From assembly GCF_000194605.1 (NCBI RefSeq), contig NC_015321.1:1674001-1738000 (forward strand): DNA of 64,000 nt, written 5' to 3'. Below, in pieces: positions 27,762 through 37,721 of the stretch; the first letter of the stretch is position 1, and every line of letters starts with the position of its first letter. The notes beneath the pieces are model-generated. The model did no database searches, had not been told where the DNA came from, and saw only the letters and a program-made list of their open reading frames with translations. A program made the translations under genes and the position numbers. The DNA comes from Fluviicola taffensis DSM 16823. Lineage in GTDB: Bacteria > Bacteroidota > Bacteroidia > Flavobacteriales_D > Crocinitomicaceae.

Positions 27762-30047
27762 ATGAACAAAAAACTACTCACGTGTGCTCTTCTAACTCTC
27801 TCCTTATCGTTAGTTGCACAGCAAGGTGATGGAGGACTTCCAAAAGGCGGGAAGTCGACTCACTCCATGAAATACGTTGATAAAAAATTCTTTTCAGAAC
27901 CCGATATTTCCGCATTAAGAGCTGAAGATGAAGTAACAGACAAAACAGGAAATGCTCCGTGGAGATTTGGATTTAACAACTCCACATCTCTAAACATGAC
28001 GAATTCAGGCACCTGGAATACACTTCCAAATGGTGCGAAAATTTGGCAATTAATTATCACGTGCGAAAATGCACTAACGGTTAATCTAACTTTAGATAAT
28101 GTTACTATTCCTGAGGGGAACGAATTATATGTTTTCAATCCGGACAAGTCTTTTATCCTTGGTAAGTTCACAGCCTACCATTTGTATGAAGGAAATCTAG
28201 GAACAGAATTAGTACCTGGAAACACAGCAATACTAGAATACTACATTCCCGCAAAAAATGTAGGACAAGCGGCTACTTTGAATGTAAATACAGTAACTCA
28301 CGGTTACCGCACATCGGGCGAATTTCAAGCAAAAGCTTTTGGTCAAGCTGGCTCTTGTAACATGAATGTAAACTGCGCAGATGGCGCTGCTTGGGTAGAT
28401 CAACGCAATGGAGCTGTAATGCTCGTATCTGGAAGCAATGGTTTTTGTTCTGGCTCATTGATTAACAACACATTAAACGATGGAAAGCCTTATGTTTTAA
28501 CTGCAAATCATTGCTACAACAGTAATACCAACACAGCAAGCTGGATTTTTCGTTTCAATTGGCAAGCTACAGGATGTGCAAATCCAGGGAGTTCTCCAAC
28601 AAATTTCAATTCCCTATCTGGATCTGTTTTAAGAGCTCGTAGAACCCCTTCTGATTTTTGCTTGGTAGAAATTACTGGAGGTTTGGTAAACAATACCGTT
28701 CCTGCTAGTTATAATGCCTATTTCTCAGGATGGGACAATACAGGAGCTATTCCAACTTCTGCCGTTTCTATTCATCACCCAAGAGGAGACATCAAAAAAA
28801 TCTCATTTGATGACAATCCATTAGTCATTTCTCAAGGAATGAGTTCTACAGAATCAAACTCTACATGGACCGTAAAATGGGATAGAAATACAACTACCGA
28901 ATCAGCTTCTTCTGGATCTCCATTGTTTGATCAAAACCACCGAATAATTGGTCAATTATGGGGAGGCGGAGCTTCTTGTTCTAATTTAAATGGTTCTGAC
29001 TTTTATGGCCGTTTAATTAATTCTTGGAATCCTGCAGGAAGTAATAGTACAAACCATCTAAAAACGTGGCTAGATCCAAACAATATTGGCGCTAGCGTTG
29101 TTGATGGGTATAATCCCAACGGACCTAATCTTGCGCTTGATGCCGCTATGTCAAATCCACAAGGTGTTACGGGAAGCATTTGTTCTGCTGATGTATCTCC
29201 GAAAGTGACCATTGTAAATACGGGAACGACTACACTCACATCTGCAACGATTAACTATGGTTTTGATGGAACTACAAATCTTGTTTATAATTGGACTGGA
29301 TCATTGAATCAATATCAATCAAGTATCATTATACTTCCTACTATAACATTGACTAGTGGAAATTATGTTTTCAATGCAATTGTATCCAATCCAAATGCAT
29401 CAACAGATCAAAACATATCGAATAATACCATCACTTCTTCATTTTCAACTATTACAAACGGAACACCAATAACATTGAATTTAACAATGGATTGTTACGG
29501 AGATGAAATTTCATGGATTCTTCAAAATATGTCTGGCTCAACAACGCTTTATTCAGGCGGGCCTTATACGTATAATCCTGGTGTGGCAACAAATGCAACT
29601 GGTAACTTCTGTTTGAGCAATGGGTGTTATAAATTTACAATGACTGATGCTTCTGGTGATGGAATGACCGCAAATTTATGTCCGAATGGGTTTTATACGA
29701 TTACGGATCAAAACAACGTTGTTCTAACCCAACTTCTTGCTTCAAACGCAAATTTTGGATCAACACACATTGACACCGTGTGTGTGAGCACAACAGCAGG
29801 ATTAAAAGATTATTCTAACTCTTGGAAAATGTATCCAAATCCAACCAGTGATAATCTAACTATCGAAATTTCTACAGAAGGAATTAAAAATGTACAAATC
29901 ACAAATGCAACAGGTCAAATTATTCAAACATTTGAATCTGATTTGAACACGATGGTAGTTCCAGCAAGCAACCTTGCAAAAGGAATGTACTTCATCCGAT
30001 TAACAAGTGGTGAAGGAACATCTCAAAAAAGCTTCATCGTTAAATAA
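27762..30047 (+). CDS. T9SS-sorted lysyl-endopeptidase-like S1 serine protease
   Basis: 761 residues. Signal peptide (about 1-19, ending LVAQ), a propeptide-like N-terminal domain to about 190, then a chymotrypsin-fold domain resembling Achromobacter lysyl endopeptidase. Catalytic residues are visible: His250 in LTANHCYN, Asp298 in SDFCLVEI, and Ser384 in ESASSGSPLFD, followed by GQLWGGGASC. Cysteines around the core (CADGAAW, FCSGSLI) would form disulfides. A CARDB-like and a Cys-rich beta module follow (about 455-665). The type A T9SS domain begins at MYPNPTSDNLTIEIS. A secreted, surface-held protease; cleavage after Lys is likely from family resemblance only. Confidence 0.9.
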   Translation: MNKKLLTCALLTLSLSLVAQQGDGGLPKGGKSTHSMKYVDKKFFSEPDISALRAEDEVTDKTGNAPWRFGFNNSTSLNMTNSGTWNTLPNGAKIWQLIITCENALTVNLTLDNVTIPEGNELYVFNPDKSFILGKFTAYHLYEGNLGTELVPGNTAILEYYIPAKNVGQAATLNVNTVTHGYRTSGEFQAKAFGQAGSCNMNVNCADGAAWVDQRNGAVMLVSGSNGFCSGSLINNTLNDGKPYVLTANHCYNSNTNTASWIFRFNWQATGCANPGSSPTNFNSLSGSVLRARRTPSDFCLVEITGGLVNNTVPASYNAYFSGWDNTGAIPTSAVSIHHPRGDIKKISFDDNPLVISQGMSSTESNSTWTVKWDRNTTTESASSGSPLFDQNHRIIGQLWGGGASCSNLNGSDFYGRLINSWNPAGSNSTNHLKTWLDPNNIGASVVDGYNPNGPNLALDAAMSNPQGVTGSICSADVSPKVTIVNTGTTTLTSATINYGFDGTTNLVYNWTGSLNQYQSSIIILPTITLTSGNYVFNAIVSNPNASTDQNISNNTITSSFSTITNGTPITLNLTMDCYGDEISWILQNMSGSTTLYSGGPYTYNPGVATNATGNFCLSNGCYKFTMTDASGDGMTANLCPNGFYTITDQNNVVLTQLLASNANFGSTHIDTVCVSTTAGLKDYSNSWKMYPNPTSDNLTIEISTEGIKNVQITNATGQIIQTFESDLNTMVVPASNLAKGMYFIRLTSGEGTSQKSFIVK

Positions 30048-30069
30048 AGTTCATAAGAAAATAATAGTG

Positions 30070-30099
30070 AAACCCTGACTATAAATGTCAGGGTTTTTT
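30070..30099 (+). terminator. Rho-independent terminator after serine protease gene
   Basis: A 10-bp stem (AAACCCTGAC at 30070-30079 with its complement at 30087-30096) and a T6 tract. Confidence 0.87.
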
Positions 30100-30103
30100 A
30101 CTT

Positions 30104-30111
30104 TAAATTCG
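30104..30111 (+). promoter_or_regulatory. Near-consensus -7 element TAAATTCG of radA
   Basis: One mismatch to TAnnTTTG, 15 nt upstream of the radA ATG and just past the upstream terminator. Confidence 0.4.
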
Positions 30112-30126
30112 AAACAAAATTCTTGA

Positions 30127-31488
30127 ATGGCAAAAATTAAATCTGCGTTTTTCTGTCAAAATTGTGGCTATGAAACACCAAAATGGCTCGGGAAATGTCC
30201 TTCTTGCGGAGAATGGAATACATTTGTTGAAGAATTAGTGGAGAAGCAATTACCTCAAGTTATCGCTTTTTCAACCTCATCTGGTAGAACAGCAAAAGCA
30301 CAGGTTTTACAAGAAATTGTTTCCAACGGGCAGCGCAGAATAATCCTCCCAGACAGCGAAATAAACCGGGTTTTGGGCGGTGGCTTGGTTCCAGGATCTT
30401 TGATTTTATTTGGAGGTGAGCCAGGAATTGGAAAATCTACTTTACTGCTTCAATTAGCGGTTCAAACTACATTAAGGGTTCTATACGTTTCTGGAGAAGA
30501 AAGCGAGCAGCAGATAAAAATGCGTGCTGATCGCATTGGTCAAAAAAACGATTCTTGTTTTATTCTGACCGAAACAAATATTCAAAACATCTTCAAACAA
30601 GCAGAAGAAACGACTCCAGAATTATTAATTGTTGACTCCATTCAAACGCTGTTTAGTTCACAAATTGAAAGCGCCCCAGGAAGTATTTCACAAATTCGGG
30701 AATGTACCGCGCAACTATTGCGCTATTCCAAAATGACAGAAATTCCTGTTTTTCTGATTGGTCACATTACCAAAGAAGGCTCACTTGCTGGACCAAAAGT
30801 TTTGGAGCACATGGTGGACGCTGTTCTTCAATTTGAAGGAGATCAACACCACGTTTACCGAATTTTACGCGGAGTTAAAAACAGATTTGGGAGCACCAAT
30901 GAATTAGGGATTTACGAGATGAATGGAACGGGACTTCGAATGGTTGAAAACCCTTCAGAAATATTAATTTCTACGGGTGATTCTGGATTAAGTGGCGTTG
31001 CCATTGCAGCTACATTGGAAGGATTAAGACCTTTATTAATCGAAGTTCAAGCACTTGTAAGCACTGCGGCTTATGGAACACCTCAACGTTCATCCACTGG
31101 ATTTGACTTACGCAGGTTAAACATGCTTTTAGCAGTCATGGAAAAACGCTGTGGATTTAAACTTGGAGCCAAAGATGTGTTTTTAAACATAACAGGGGGA
31201 ATTAGAGTGGATGATCCAGCAATCGATTTAGCTGTTGTAGCAGCAGTTTTATCCAGTAATGCAGACATTGCTATTAATCGCTCTATTTGCTGTTCTGCCG
31301 AAGTTGGACTATCTGGAGAAATCAGACCCGTAAATCGCATTGATCAACGTATTCGAGAGGCAGAAAAATTGGGATTCGAAAAAATAATCATTTCAAAGTA
31401 CAACAAAGGAATAGAACAGTCCAATTTCAAAATTGAGCTGATTCCTTGTGCTCGAATTGATGAAGTTTTAAAAGCTTTATTCGCATAA
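30127..31488 (+). CDS. radA: DNA repair protein RadA
   Basis: 453 residues, cytoplasmic RecA-like branch-migration ATPase used in recombinational repair. The N-terminal zinc ribbon is CQNCGYETPKWLGKCPSCGEWNTF. Walker A GGEPGIGKST lies near residue 96, the KNRFG motif at about 251-255, and a Lon protease-like C-terminal domain follows (about 280-450, with PQRSSTGFDLRRLNMLLAVMEKRCG). Complete and of normal length. Monocistronic, with its own promoter. Confidence 0.97.
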   Translation: MAKIKSAFFCQNCGYETPKWLGKCPSCGEWNTFVEELVEKQLPQVIAFSTSSGRTAKAQVLQEIVSNGQRRIILPDSEINRVLGGGLVPGSLILFGGEPGIGKSTLLLQLAVQTTLRVLYVSGEESEQQIKMRADRIGQKNDSCFILTETNIQNIFKQAEETTPELLIVDSIQTLFSSQIESAPGSISQIRECTAQLLRYSKMTEIPVFLIGHITKEGSLAGPKVLEHMVDAVLQFEGDQHHVYRILRGVKNRFGSTNELGIYEMNGTGLRMVENPSEILISTGDSGLSGVAIAATLEGLRPLLIEVQALVSTAAYGTPQRSSTGFDLRRLNMLLAVMEKRCGFKLGAKDVFLNITGGIRVDDPAIDLAVVAAVLSSNADIAINRSICCSAEVGLSGEIRPVNRIDQRIREAEKLGFEKIIISKYNKGIEQSNFKIELIPCARIDEVLKALFA

Positions 31489-31566
31489 AACAACTGATAT
31501 TCTGTTAGTCACACACTCTATCTAGGAAAATACTTATTACAATGACTTCTATTGCAATAGATTAGT

Positions 31567-31574
31567 TAATTTTG
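31567..31574 (+). promoter_or_regulatory. -7 promoter element TAATTTTG
   Basis: Exact TAnnTTTG match, 23 nt upstream of the first SprB-like tandem gene. Confidence 0.5.
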
Positions 31575-31597
31575 ACTTTCTAAATAATTCACTACAT

Positions 31598-33979
31598 ATG
31601 AAAGCGTTATCACTTACCTTCATGATTTCACTTTGTTTCACCACTTTGGCTGTAAACACACCACCAGTTTTAAATACTGCTAACACAATTCTTAATCAAT
31701 CTCTTTGTTCAAACGACGATAGTGAAGTTCAACTCTTTACTCCTTTTGAACTAACAGATGTAGACGGTGACGAGATAACCATCATTAGCATGACATCTTC
31801 TAATCAATCTGTTATTCCAGATGCCTCATTATATGCAGGGATGTCAGGACCTTCTGGTTTACTAAACAGCTATCTTTATTCGCAATCTGGAACAACGATC
31901 TCAGGAACTTGTGTCATTACGCTTGAAGTTACGGATGGAACAGACATCGTATTTATTACTCTTCCAACTGTTACAGTCAATGAAACACCCGTAATTACAG
32001 TTGTATCAAATCCAAAAATTTGTACAATTGAAGGAACTGTTGATTTGAACCAATTTGTTTCTCCACAGGGAGGAGAATTTGGCTATGATGGAATAACCTA
32101 TGAAAACGGATTTTTCAACCCTGAACAAGAAGGCTACGATCCAGGTGATGAAGCCTATGTAAGCTATTCTTATCAGCAAAACGGATGTGGAGCCTCTGAC
32201 GGATTGTACATCAAAATTTTTGAATCACCAACAATTAATATTGCAACCACTCCTACATCCTGCGGAGCCGCAACGGGAACAGCGGTAGCGAATATTTCAG
32301 GCGGAGCACCAACACTAAGTCAAAGTTGGTCTAACGGTATCACTGGAACCAGTAACATTTCAAATTTAGCATCTGGACAATACATGTATTATCATGTGGA
32401 TACAAATCATTGTTCTACTACTGCGGCTTTTTCTATCACTCCAACTGGTGTTTCCATCAATGAAACCGTCACAAACGTTGTTTGTCATAGCCAAGCAAAT
32501 GGAGCAATTACGATTACTCAGACAGGTTTAACAACACCTGTAAGTTATATTTGGTCATCTGGTCACACTGGCACAGCAGTATCAGGATTACCTGCTGGAA
32601 CATATACTGTGTACGCAACAGATGCTAACAACTGTGCAATTTCAAAAACAATCTCAGTTACACAACCAACTAAACTTGATTTCAATACATCGATAATCAC
32701 ATATCCTACATGTGGTTTATCTGATGGAGGGGTTGAAGTTAACAACATTTCTGGCGGAGTAAGTCCTTACACAACTACTTGGTCAAATGGTACAACAGGA
32801 GACATCAATTCCAATGTAGGATTTGGGGTTTATTCAGCTACAGTTAAAGATGCAAACAATTGTATCATGGCAAAACCAGTTTATTTGAGTGAAAATGGTG
32901 GTGCTAATATTTCTGGAGACGTAATATCTGCAAGTTGTGGAGGAAACGATGGAAAAATCATTACAGATGTTTGGACATGGGGACCAGATCCTATACAATC
33001 TATTTCTTGGTCAAACGGAGCAACAACAGAAGACTTATTGAACGTTCCTGCTGCAAACTACGTTTGTACTGCAATCGTTGCAAATACAGGGTGTAAAGCG
33101 CTTAAAGGCTGGAACATTCCAAATGTAAAGCCATTGAGACAAGATATTTGTGTGGTAACAGTAGACAGCATTACAACTACTAATTTGGTTGTATGGGAAA
33201 AAGTTCAGCCAGTCGGAATTGCATACTACAACATTTATCGTGAAACATCCACACAAGGTGAATACATTTTGATCGATACCGTAAATGCGGATAATATTTC
33301 TATTTTCAATGATGTGATCGCCTCACCAATTGAACGTTCTTGGAGCTATAAATTGAGTGCCGTGAATGGATGTAATGTTGAAGGTCCTTTAAGCTTAGCT
33401 CACAGAACCATTCATTTGGATTTAATTGACAATAATGGAACGAATGTTACTGTCAATTGGAATGCATATCAAGGAACAACATTTGCAGAATACATCGTTT
33501 GGAGATTTACAGATGCAGATGGATGGGAAGAGGCAGGAACCGTTTCTAATACAACATTAACTTTCAATGATGGTGTACCATTCTCAACACCTGGATTAGA
33601 TTACATGATTGAATTTGAGCTGACAAATTACTGTTCAGCTGAAAAAGCGCAAGATTTTAACACCGTTCGTTCAAACAGAGAAAGAGGACAGTTTTCAACT
33701 GGACAAGGAACTGGAAACTCATCGAATAGTGTTACTAAAAGCTATTTGAATTCAATCCAATTGTATCCAAATCCAACAACTGATAAATTGACATTTGTAC
33801 AAGAAGGAAACGAACAAGTAACTTATAACATCCTTTCATTATCTGGGCAATTGATGCAAACCAATCAAAGTAACCTAACAAACACTGTTCTTGATTTAAG
33901 TTCATTAAACGCTGGTGTTTACTTGGTAGAATTGAAAATGAACGACACAAAAATTACAAAACGTGTAATTAAACTATAA
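31598..33979 (+). CDS. SprB-repeat T9SS surface protein, tandem copy 1
   Basis: 793 residues. Signal peptide (about 1-19), a cadherin-like N-terminal domain (about 20-130, with DVDGDEITIISM), then SprB-type repeats (about 215-500). Repeat hallmarks are Cys-Gly starts, WSNG or WSSGHTG in the middle, LxxGxYTVxxTDANNC and TQP ends. A conserved C-terminal module (about 511-793) follows: VTVDSITTTNLVVWEK, a fibronectin III-like pair, KAQDFNTVRSNRERGQFS, and a T9SS domain at LYPNPTTDKLTFVQ. SprB of gliding flavobacteria is a mobile surface adhesin; this protein is far smaller, so a role in adhesion is inference. First of three tandem paralogues. Confidence 0.85.
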   Translation: MKALSLTFMISLCFTTLAVNTPPVLNTANTILNQSLCSNDDSEVQLFTPFELTDVDGDEITIISMTSSNQSVIPDASLYAGMSGPSGLLNSYLYSQSGTTISGTCVITLEVTDGTDIVFITLPTVTVNETPVITVVSNPKICTIEGTVDLNQFVSPQGGEFGYDGITYENGFFNPEQEGYDPGDEAYVSYSYQQNGCGASDGLYIKIFESPTINIATTPTSCGAATGTAVANISGGAPTLSQSWSNGITGTSNISNLASGQYMYYHVDTNHCSTTAAFSITPTGVSINETVTNVVCHSQANGAITITQTGLTTPVSYIWSSGHTGTAVSGLPAGTYTVYATDANNCAISKTISVTQPTKLDFNTSIITYPTCGLSDGGVEVNNISGGVSPYTTTWSNGTTGDINSNVGFGVYSATVKDANNCIMAKPVYLSENGGANISGDVISASCGGNDGKIITDVWTWGPDPIQSISWSNGATTEDLLNVPAANYVCTAIVANTGCKALKGWNIPNVKPLRQDICVVTVDSITTTNLVVWEKVQPVGIAYYNIYRETSTQGEYILIDTVNADNISIFNDVIASPIERSWSYKLSAVNGCNVEGPLSLAHRTIHLDLIDNNGTNVTVNWNAYQGTTFAEYIVWRFTDADGWEEAGTVSNTTLTFNDGVPFSTPGLDYMIEFELTNYCSAEKAQDFNTVRSNRERGQFSTGQGTGNSSNSVTKSYLNSIQLYPNPTTDKLTFVQEGNEQVTYNILSLSGQLMQTNQSNLTNTVLDLSSLNAGVYLVELKMNDTKITKRVIKL

Positions 33980-33998
33980 TCACATTACTCAAACAATT

Positions 33999-34037
33999 AA
34001 AAAATCATTGTTCCTATTTGGTGCAATGATTTTTTTT
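33999..34037 (+). terminator. Rho-independent terminator after SprB-like copy 1
   Basis: A 12-bp stem (AAAAAATCATTG at 33999-34010 with CAATGATTTTTT starting at 34024) and a run of eight T residues. Confidence 0.8.
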
Positions 34038-34063
34038 CCCATCACTATTTTAACTAAATAGAC

Positions 34064-37000
34064 ATGAAAAAAATACTATTCTTATTTGCGCTGCTACTAA
34101 GCGCTGCAAATGCGCAGGGACAAACACATGATTGGTCTCCCGAAATTCCGACAAACCCATTTGGCTCTTCTAGCTCGATAATGAAGTCAATTATGTATCA
34201 AGGGAAATACTATCATTTCAGTGATTCAATGAGTTACATTCGTGTTACGATGTACAACCCAGAAGTTGGTTCTTGGAAGTGGCTAGCTGTTGAAAATACT
34301 TATATTTCTAGTTTCAATAGAATTGAAGGAGAATTAATTAACGACAAGGTGTATCTGGTTGCCGGGGGTTATACCGGATTAGCGATGCATCAATACAACA
34401 TTTCTACCAATCAAATTATTGGTTATAATTCACTTATTGGAACCACTTCAATAGTTGACAACTGGATCTTTAAGACGAACGGTGATTTGGATAAATTAAT
34501 TGTCATGTATAATGATAATGGTGGTCTCAACATTTGTACGTTTAATACCAATACCTTAGACTGGAACTCATCTACGTACATTAGCCCAATTTTAGATCCT
34601 TCTGGAAATTCTTATGCCTCCAATTATTTAATTCATTTTTCCAACGCTTCCATTTATTACGGTGTTTCTGGAAATGCAAACAACAGGCTTGCCGTAGCTC
34701 CATTAAATACACCAACAGCATTAAGTTATTACAACCCAAGTGGAGCAAATGACGGGCGACTAAAAAACATCTTAGGTACAAACTTTGTAAATGGCAGTTA
34801 CTTTCTGGTTGGAAACGGTCAAAACCCACCACTTATTTATATGCGTAACTATGCGAATCAGACAACTTATGAGAAAACTCTCTCTGGAACAAATAACGTA
34901 CAACTAGATACAGGAACCGACCAGGCACTGCTATTCAATATTGATAGCTCCTATTCTGCAACAACTCAAAATGCAAGTTATTCCTTTTTAACTTCCAATT
35001 TTGCTGCAGCTGGAAATAACACCTTTGGAGATGCCTTTGTATTTCGAAAAGATTGGGGAACGGGACTCTGGGATACTCTCGGGATTCAAATACCACTAAC
35101 TGCTGGTGCAAATAAATTTTTTAAAATATCAATGGATGCTGGTGGTCAACACCTTGTTACAAATTATCACAATGATGGAGGTGAATACAACAGCATTTTC
35201 AATACCAAATCAGAAATAAATCCAAGTTCTATTGTCCCAACTACTGGTACCTGTCCAAATCATCAAAATTTGATTTACCATGCTTTGGAGTTTTACGATG
35301 ACAACAAAGATGGTCCGCTTAAAATATTGAATTTAATTGATCAAAGTGGAACAATAACCGGAATGACAGCCCAGTTAATTTATTTCGACAACACCACATC
35401 TCCTGCCCTAACAAAATATGCGATTTATGGAAATATTGGTGCTTCTGCAGGAAATGCATTGATTCAATTTCAGCTTTTTGATGGGTATAGTATAAAAAAC
35501 ATTTCTTTACCATCATTAACTGTAGGTACAACAACTGCTCCCGTTGTAAACTTTACATCTACCCCTTTAAATTTGTGTAGCAATGATAACTTGATTGATT
35601 TGACAAACTATGTCAATTATTACGATCACGGTACTTTTTCAATCAATGGAACGCCAGTAGTCGGAACTACAATCGATGGAACTGTCGTTTCTCTAGGTTT
35701 TACTAGTGGAGGAATTACCTTAAATGACGAAATAAATGGATGTATTGTTACAACTTCTACATCACTTACTTTTCCTGTTTTGGGAAGTGCTACCATTGTT
35801 TCAACACCAAGTACTTGCGGAGCAACAACTGGAACTGCTACAGTAACATTTACCGCTGGATCTTCTGCGAATTACAATTTAGAATGGTCAACAGGTGAAA
35901 CAACAACTACCATTTCTAATTTAGCGCCTGGACCTTACTATTACAGTGCAACAGACGATTACAACTGTCACTTTACTGGAGCAACATCTGTAAATGCAAC
36001 GGGAATAACGATTACCCCAACAATTACCAACGTTTCTTGTAACGGGCTCAACAATGGTTCGATATCAATTGCTATTGTGAATCCTAATGCATACCATTTC
36101 GTCTGGTCAAATGGATATGGAACATCTACTATTTCGAATTTAGCACCCGGGAATTATTCTGTAAACGTATGGGATGACAATGGATGTCAGGTTTCAGGGT
36201 CGTATATTGTTACCCAACCAGCAGCAATCACTGGAAGTTTATTTGCAACCGAACCAAGTTGTGGTGCAACGGATGGAAGCATTGGTTCATTCATAAATGG
36301 TGCAGGAACTCTAAACTACAACTGGGTGGGAATGGGACAAACAACACCAACGTTAAACAATGTTGGACACGGATTTTACACATTACAAGTAATGGATGGA
36401 AACGGATGTGTCAAAGAATTTACCTATCAATTAGATGACTATCAAGCTGTAAACATCAACACATCCATTTTAAACGCGACTTGTAATCAAACGAATGGGG
36501 GAGTTACCGTTAATTTTGTTCTGGATCCAAATGGTGGAACTACAGCTAACTCTTGGTCGTGGTCAAATGGAACAACCACTCAAAGTAATTTCAATTTAGC
36601 TTCTGGTAGTTATACAATTACTGCCACAAGTGGTTCAATAAGCCAACCTTGTTACTCTGAAAAAACGGTTATAATTGGAACAAGAGCACCATTGGCTCAA
36701 CCGATTTGTTTAGTAACTGTAGACACTGCAACAACCACAAATTTGGTGGTTTGGGAAAAAACAGAAACTTCAGGAATTAGTCATTACAATATTTACAGAG
36801 AATCTGATTTAGCTGGAAACTACTTGCTAATCGATACCGTACACGCTGATAATCTATCTTACTTTAATGATGTTGTGGCTTCACCTATGAATCGTTCATG
36901 GCGCTACAAAATGTCGGCAGTAAATGCGTGTGGTACTGAAAGTCCGATTTCTACCGAACACAAAACACTGCATCTAAATACGATATTGAACGTAGGAAAT

Positions 37001-37549
37001 GGATCTTTTGATGTTCTTTGGGATGATTATGAAGGATCTGGAAACGTTGCAGGATATGTTGTTTGGAGAAAAACAGATCAAGCAATCTGGCAGCCAGCAA
37101 GTTCAACAATTCCACTTGGAACCTCTGCATACAATGATGTTCCTCCTCCAGGATCAACAGGAGTAGATTACTACATTGAGATGCTTACCAATTCTCCTTG
37201 TACTGCTGAGAAAGCACAAGATTTTAATACCACTCGTTCGAATCGTGAACGTGGCCAATTCTCAGCGGGTGATGGAGTTGATGGAGCATCATCCAATGGT
37301 GTCGATGAAAACTATTTGAATGAAATCGCGATGTATCCGAACCCTACTTATGGTGCTGTAACTTTCGTTCAAAACGGAACTGAAACAATCACTTATCGAG
37401 TGACTTCACTTTCTGGGCAAGTTATTAGCACCACAACAAGTTCTGATTCAAAAATCGAGATTCAATTGAATGATATTCAATCAGGTGTTTATTTGGTTGA
37501 GATTAGCTCTTCTAATTCCAGAATTGTAAAAAGAATTAGTAAGTACTAA
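34064..37549 (+). CDS. SprB-repeat T9SS surface protein, tandem copy 2
   Basis: 1161 residues. Signal peptide (MKKILFLFALLLSAANAQGQ). A large N-terminal region (about 21-400) carries motifs reminiscent of a beta-propeller or galactose-oxidase-like fold (for example KWLAVENTYISSFNRIEG and VYLVAGGY); this is tentative. SprB-type repeats follow (about 590-870). The C-terminal module shared with copies 1 and 3 begins near residue 878 (LVTVDTATTTNLVVWEK) and ends in a T9SS domain at MYPNPTYGAVTFVQ. The N-terminal part is unlike copy 1, so the family differs mainly in its exposed domains. Confidence 0.85.
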   Translation: MKKILFLFALLLSAANAQGQTHDWSPEIPTNPFGSSSSIMKSIMYQGKYYHFSDSMSYIRVTMYNPEVGSWKWLAVENTYISSFNRIEGELINDKVYLVAGGYTGLAMHQYNISTNQIIGYNSLIGTTSIVDNWIFKTNGDLDKLIVMYNDNGGLNICTFNTNTLDWNSSTYISPILDPSGNSYASNYLIHFSNASIYYGVSGNANNRLAVAPLNTPTALSYYNPSGANDGRLKNILGTNFVNGSYFLVGNGQNPPLIYMRNYANQTTYEKTLSGTNNVQLDTGTDQALLFNIDSSYSATTQNASYSFLTSNFAAAGNNTFGDAFVFRKDWGTGLWDTLGIQIPLTAGANKFFKISMDAGGQHLVTNYHNDGGEYNSIFNTKSEINPSSIVPTTGTCPNHQNLIYHALEFYDDNKDGPLKILNLIDQSGTITGMTAQLIYFDNTTSPALTKYAIYGNIGASAGNALIQFQLFDGYSIKNISLPSLTVGTTTAPVVNFTSTPLNLCSNDNLIDLTNYVNYYDHGTFSINGTPVVGTTIDGTVVSLGFTSGGITLNDEINGCIVTTSTSLTFPVLGSATIVSTPSTCGATTGTATVTFTAGSSANYNLEWSTGETTTTISNLAPGPYYYSATDDYNCHFTGATSVNATGITITPTITNVSCNGLNNGSISIAIVNPNAYHFVWSNGYGTSTISNLAPGNYSVNVWDDNGCQVSGSYIVTQPAAITGSLFATEPSCGATDGSIGSFINGAGTLNYNWVGMGQTTPTLNNVGHGFYTLQVMDGNGCVKEFTYQLDDYQAVNINTSILNATCNQTNGGVTVNFVLDPNGGTTANSWSWSNGTTTQSNFNLASGSYTITATSGSISQPCYSEKTVIIGTRAPLAQPICLVTVDTATTTNLVVWEKTETSGISHYNIYRESDLAGNYLLIDTVHADNLSYFNDVVASPMNRSWRYKMSAVNACGTESPISTEHKTLHLNTILNVGNGSFDVLWDDYEGSGNVAGYVVWRKTDQAIWQPASSTIPLGTSAYNDVPPPGSTGVDYYIEMLTNSPCTAEKAQDFNTTRSNRERGQFSAGDGVDGASSNGVDENYLNEIAMYPNPTYGAVTFVQNGTETITYRVTSLSGQVISTTTSSDSKIEIQLNDIQSGVYLVEISSSNSRIVKRISKY

Positions 37550-37565
37550 ACTATATAGTTTTAGT

Positions 37566-37599
37566 AAAAAAAGAGTCCACCTTGGTGGGCTCTTTTTTT
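37566..37599 (+). terminator. Rho-independent terminator after SprB-like copy 2
   Basis: A-run plus GAGTCCAC (to 37580) pairs with GTGGGCTC (from 37585), one G-T wobble, followed by seven T residues. Confidence 0.8.
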
Positions 37600-37682
37600 A
37601 CCAACTATTTGTAGAAAGACCTAAAACACTCAAAGAGAACTACAACATACGCGTACTTACAAACCCCCAAACTTTATTTAGT

Positions 37683-37690
37683 TACCTTTG
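37683..37690 (+). promoter_or_regulatory. -7 promoter element TACCTTTG
   Basis: Exact TAnnTTTG match, 31 nt upstream of SprB-like copy 3. Confidence 0.5.
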
Positions 37691-37721
37691 GTACTTGTGA
37701 ATTGCTAATATTAAAGTACTT

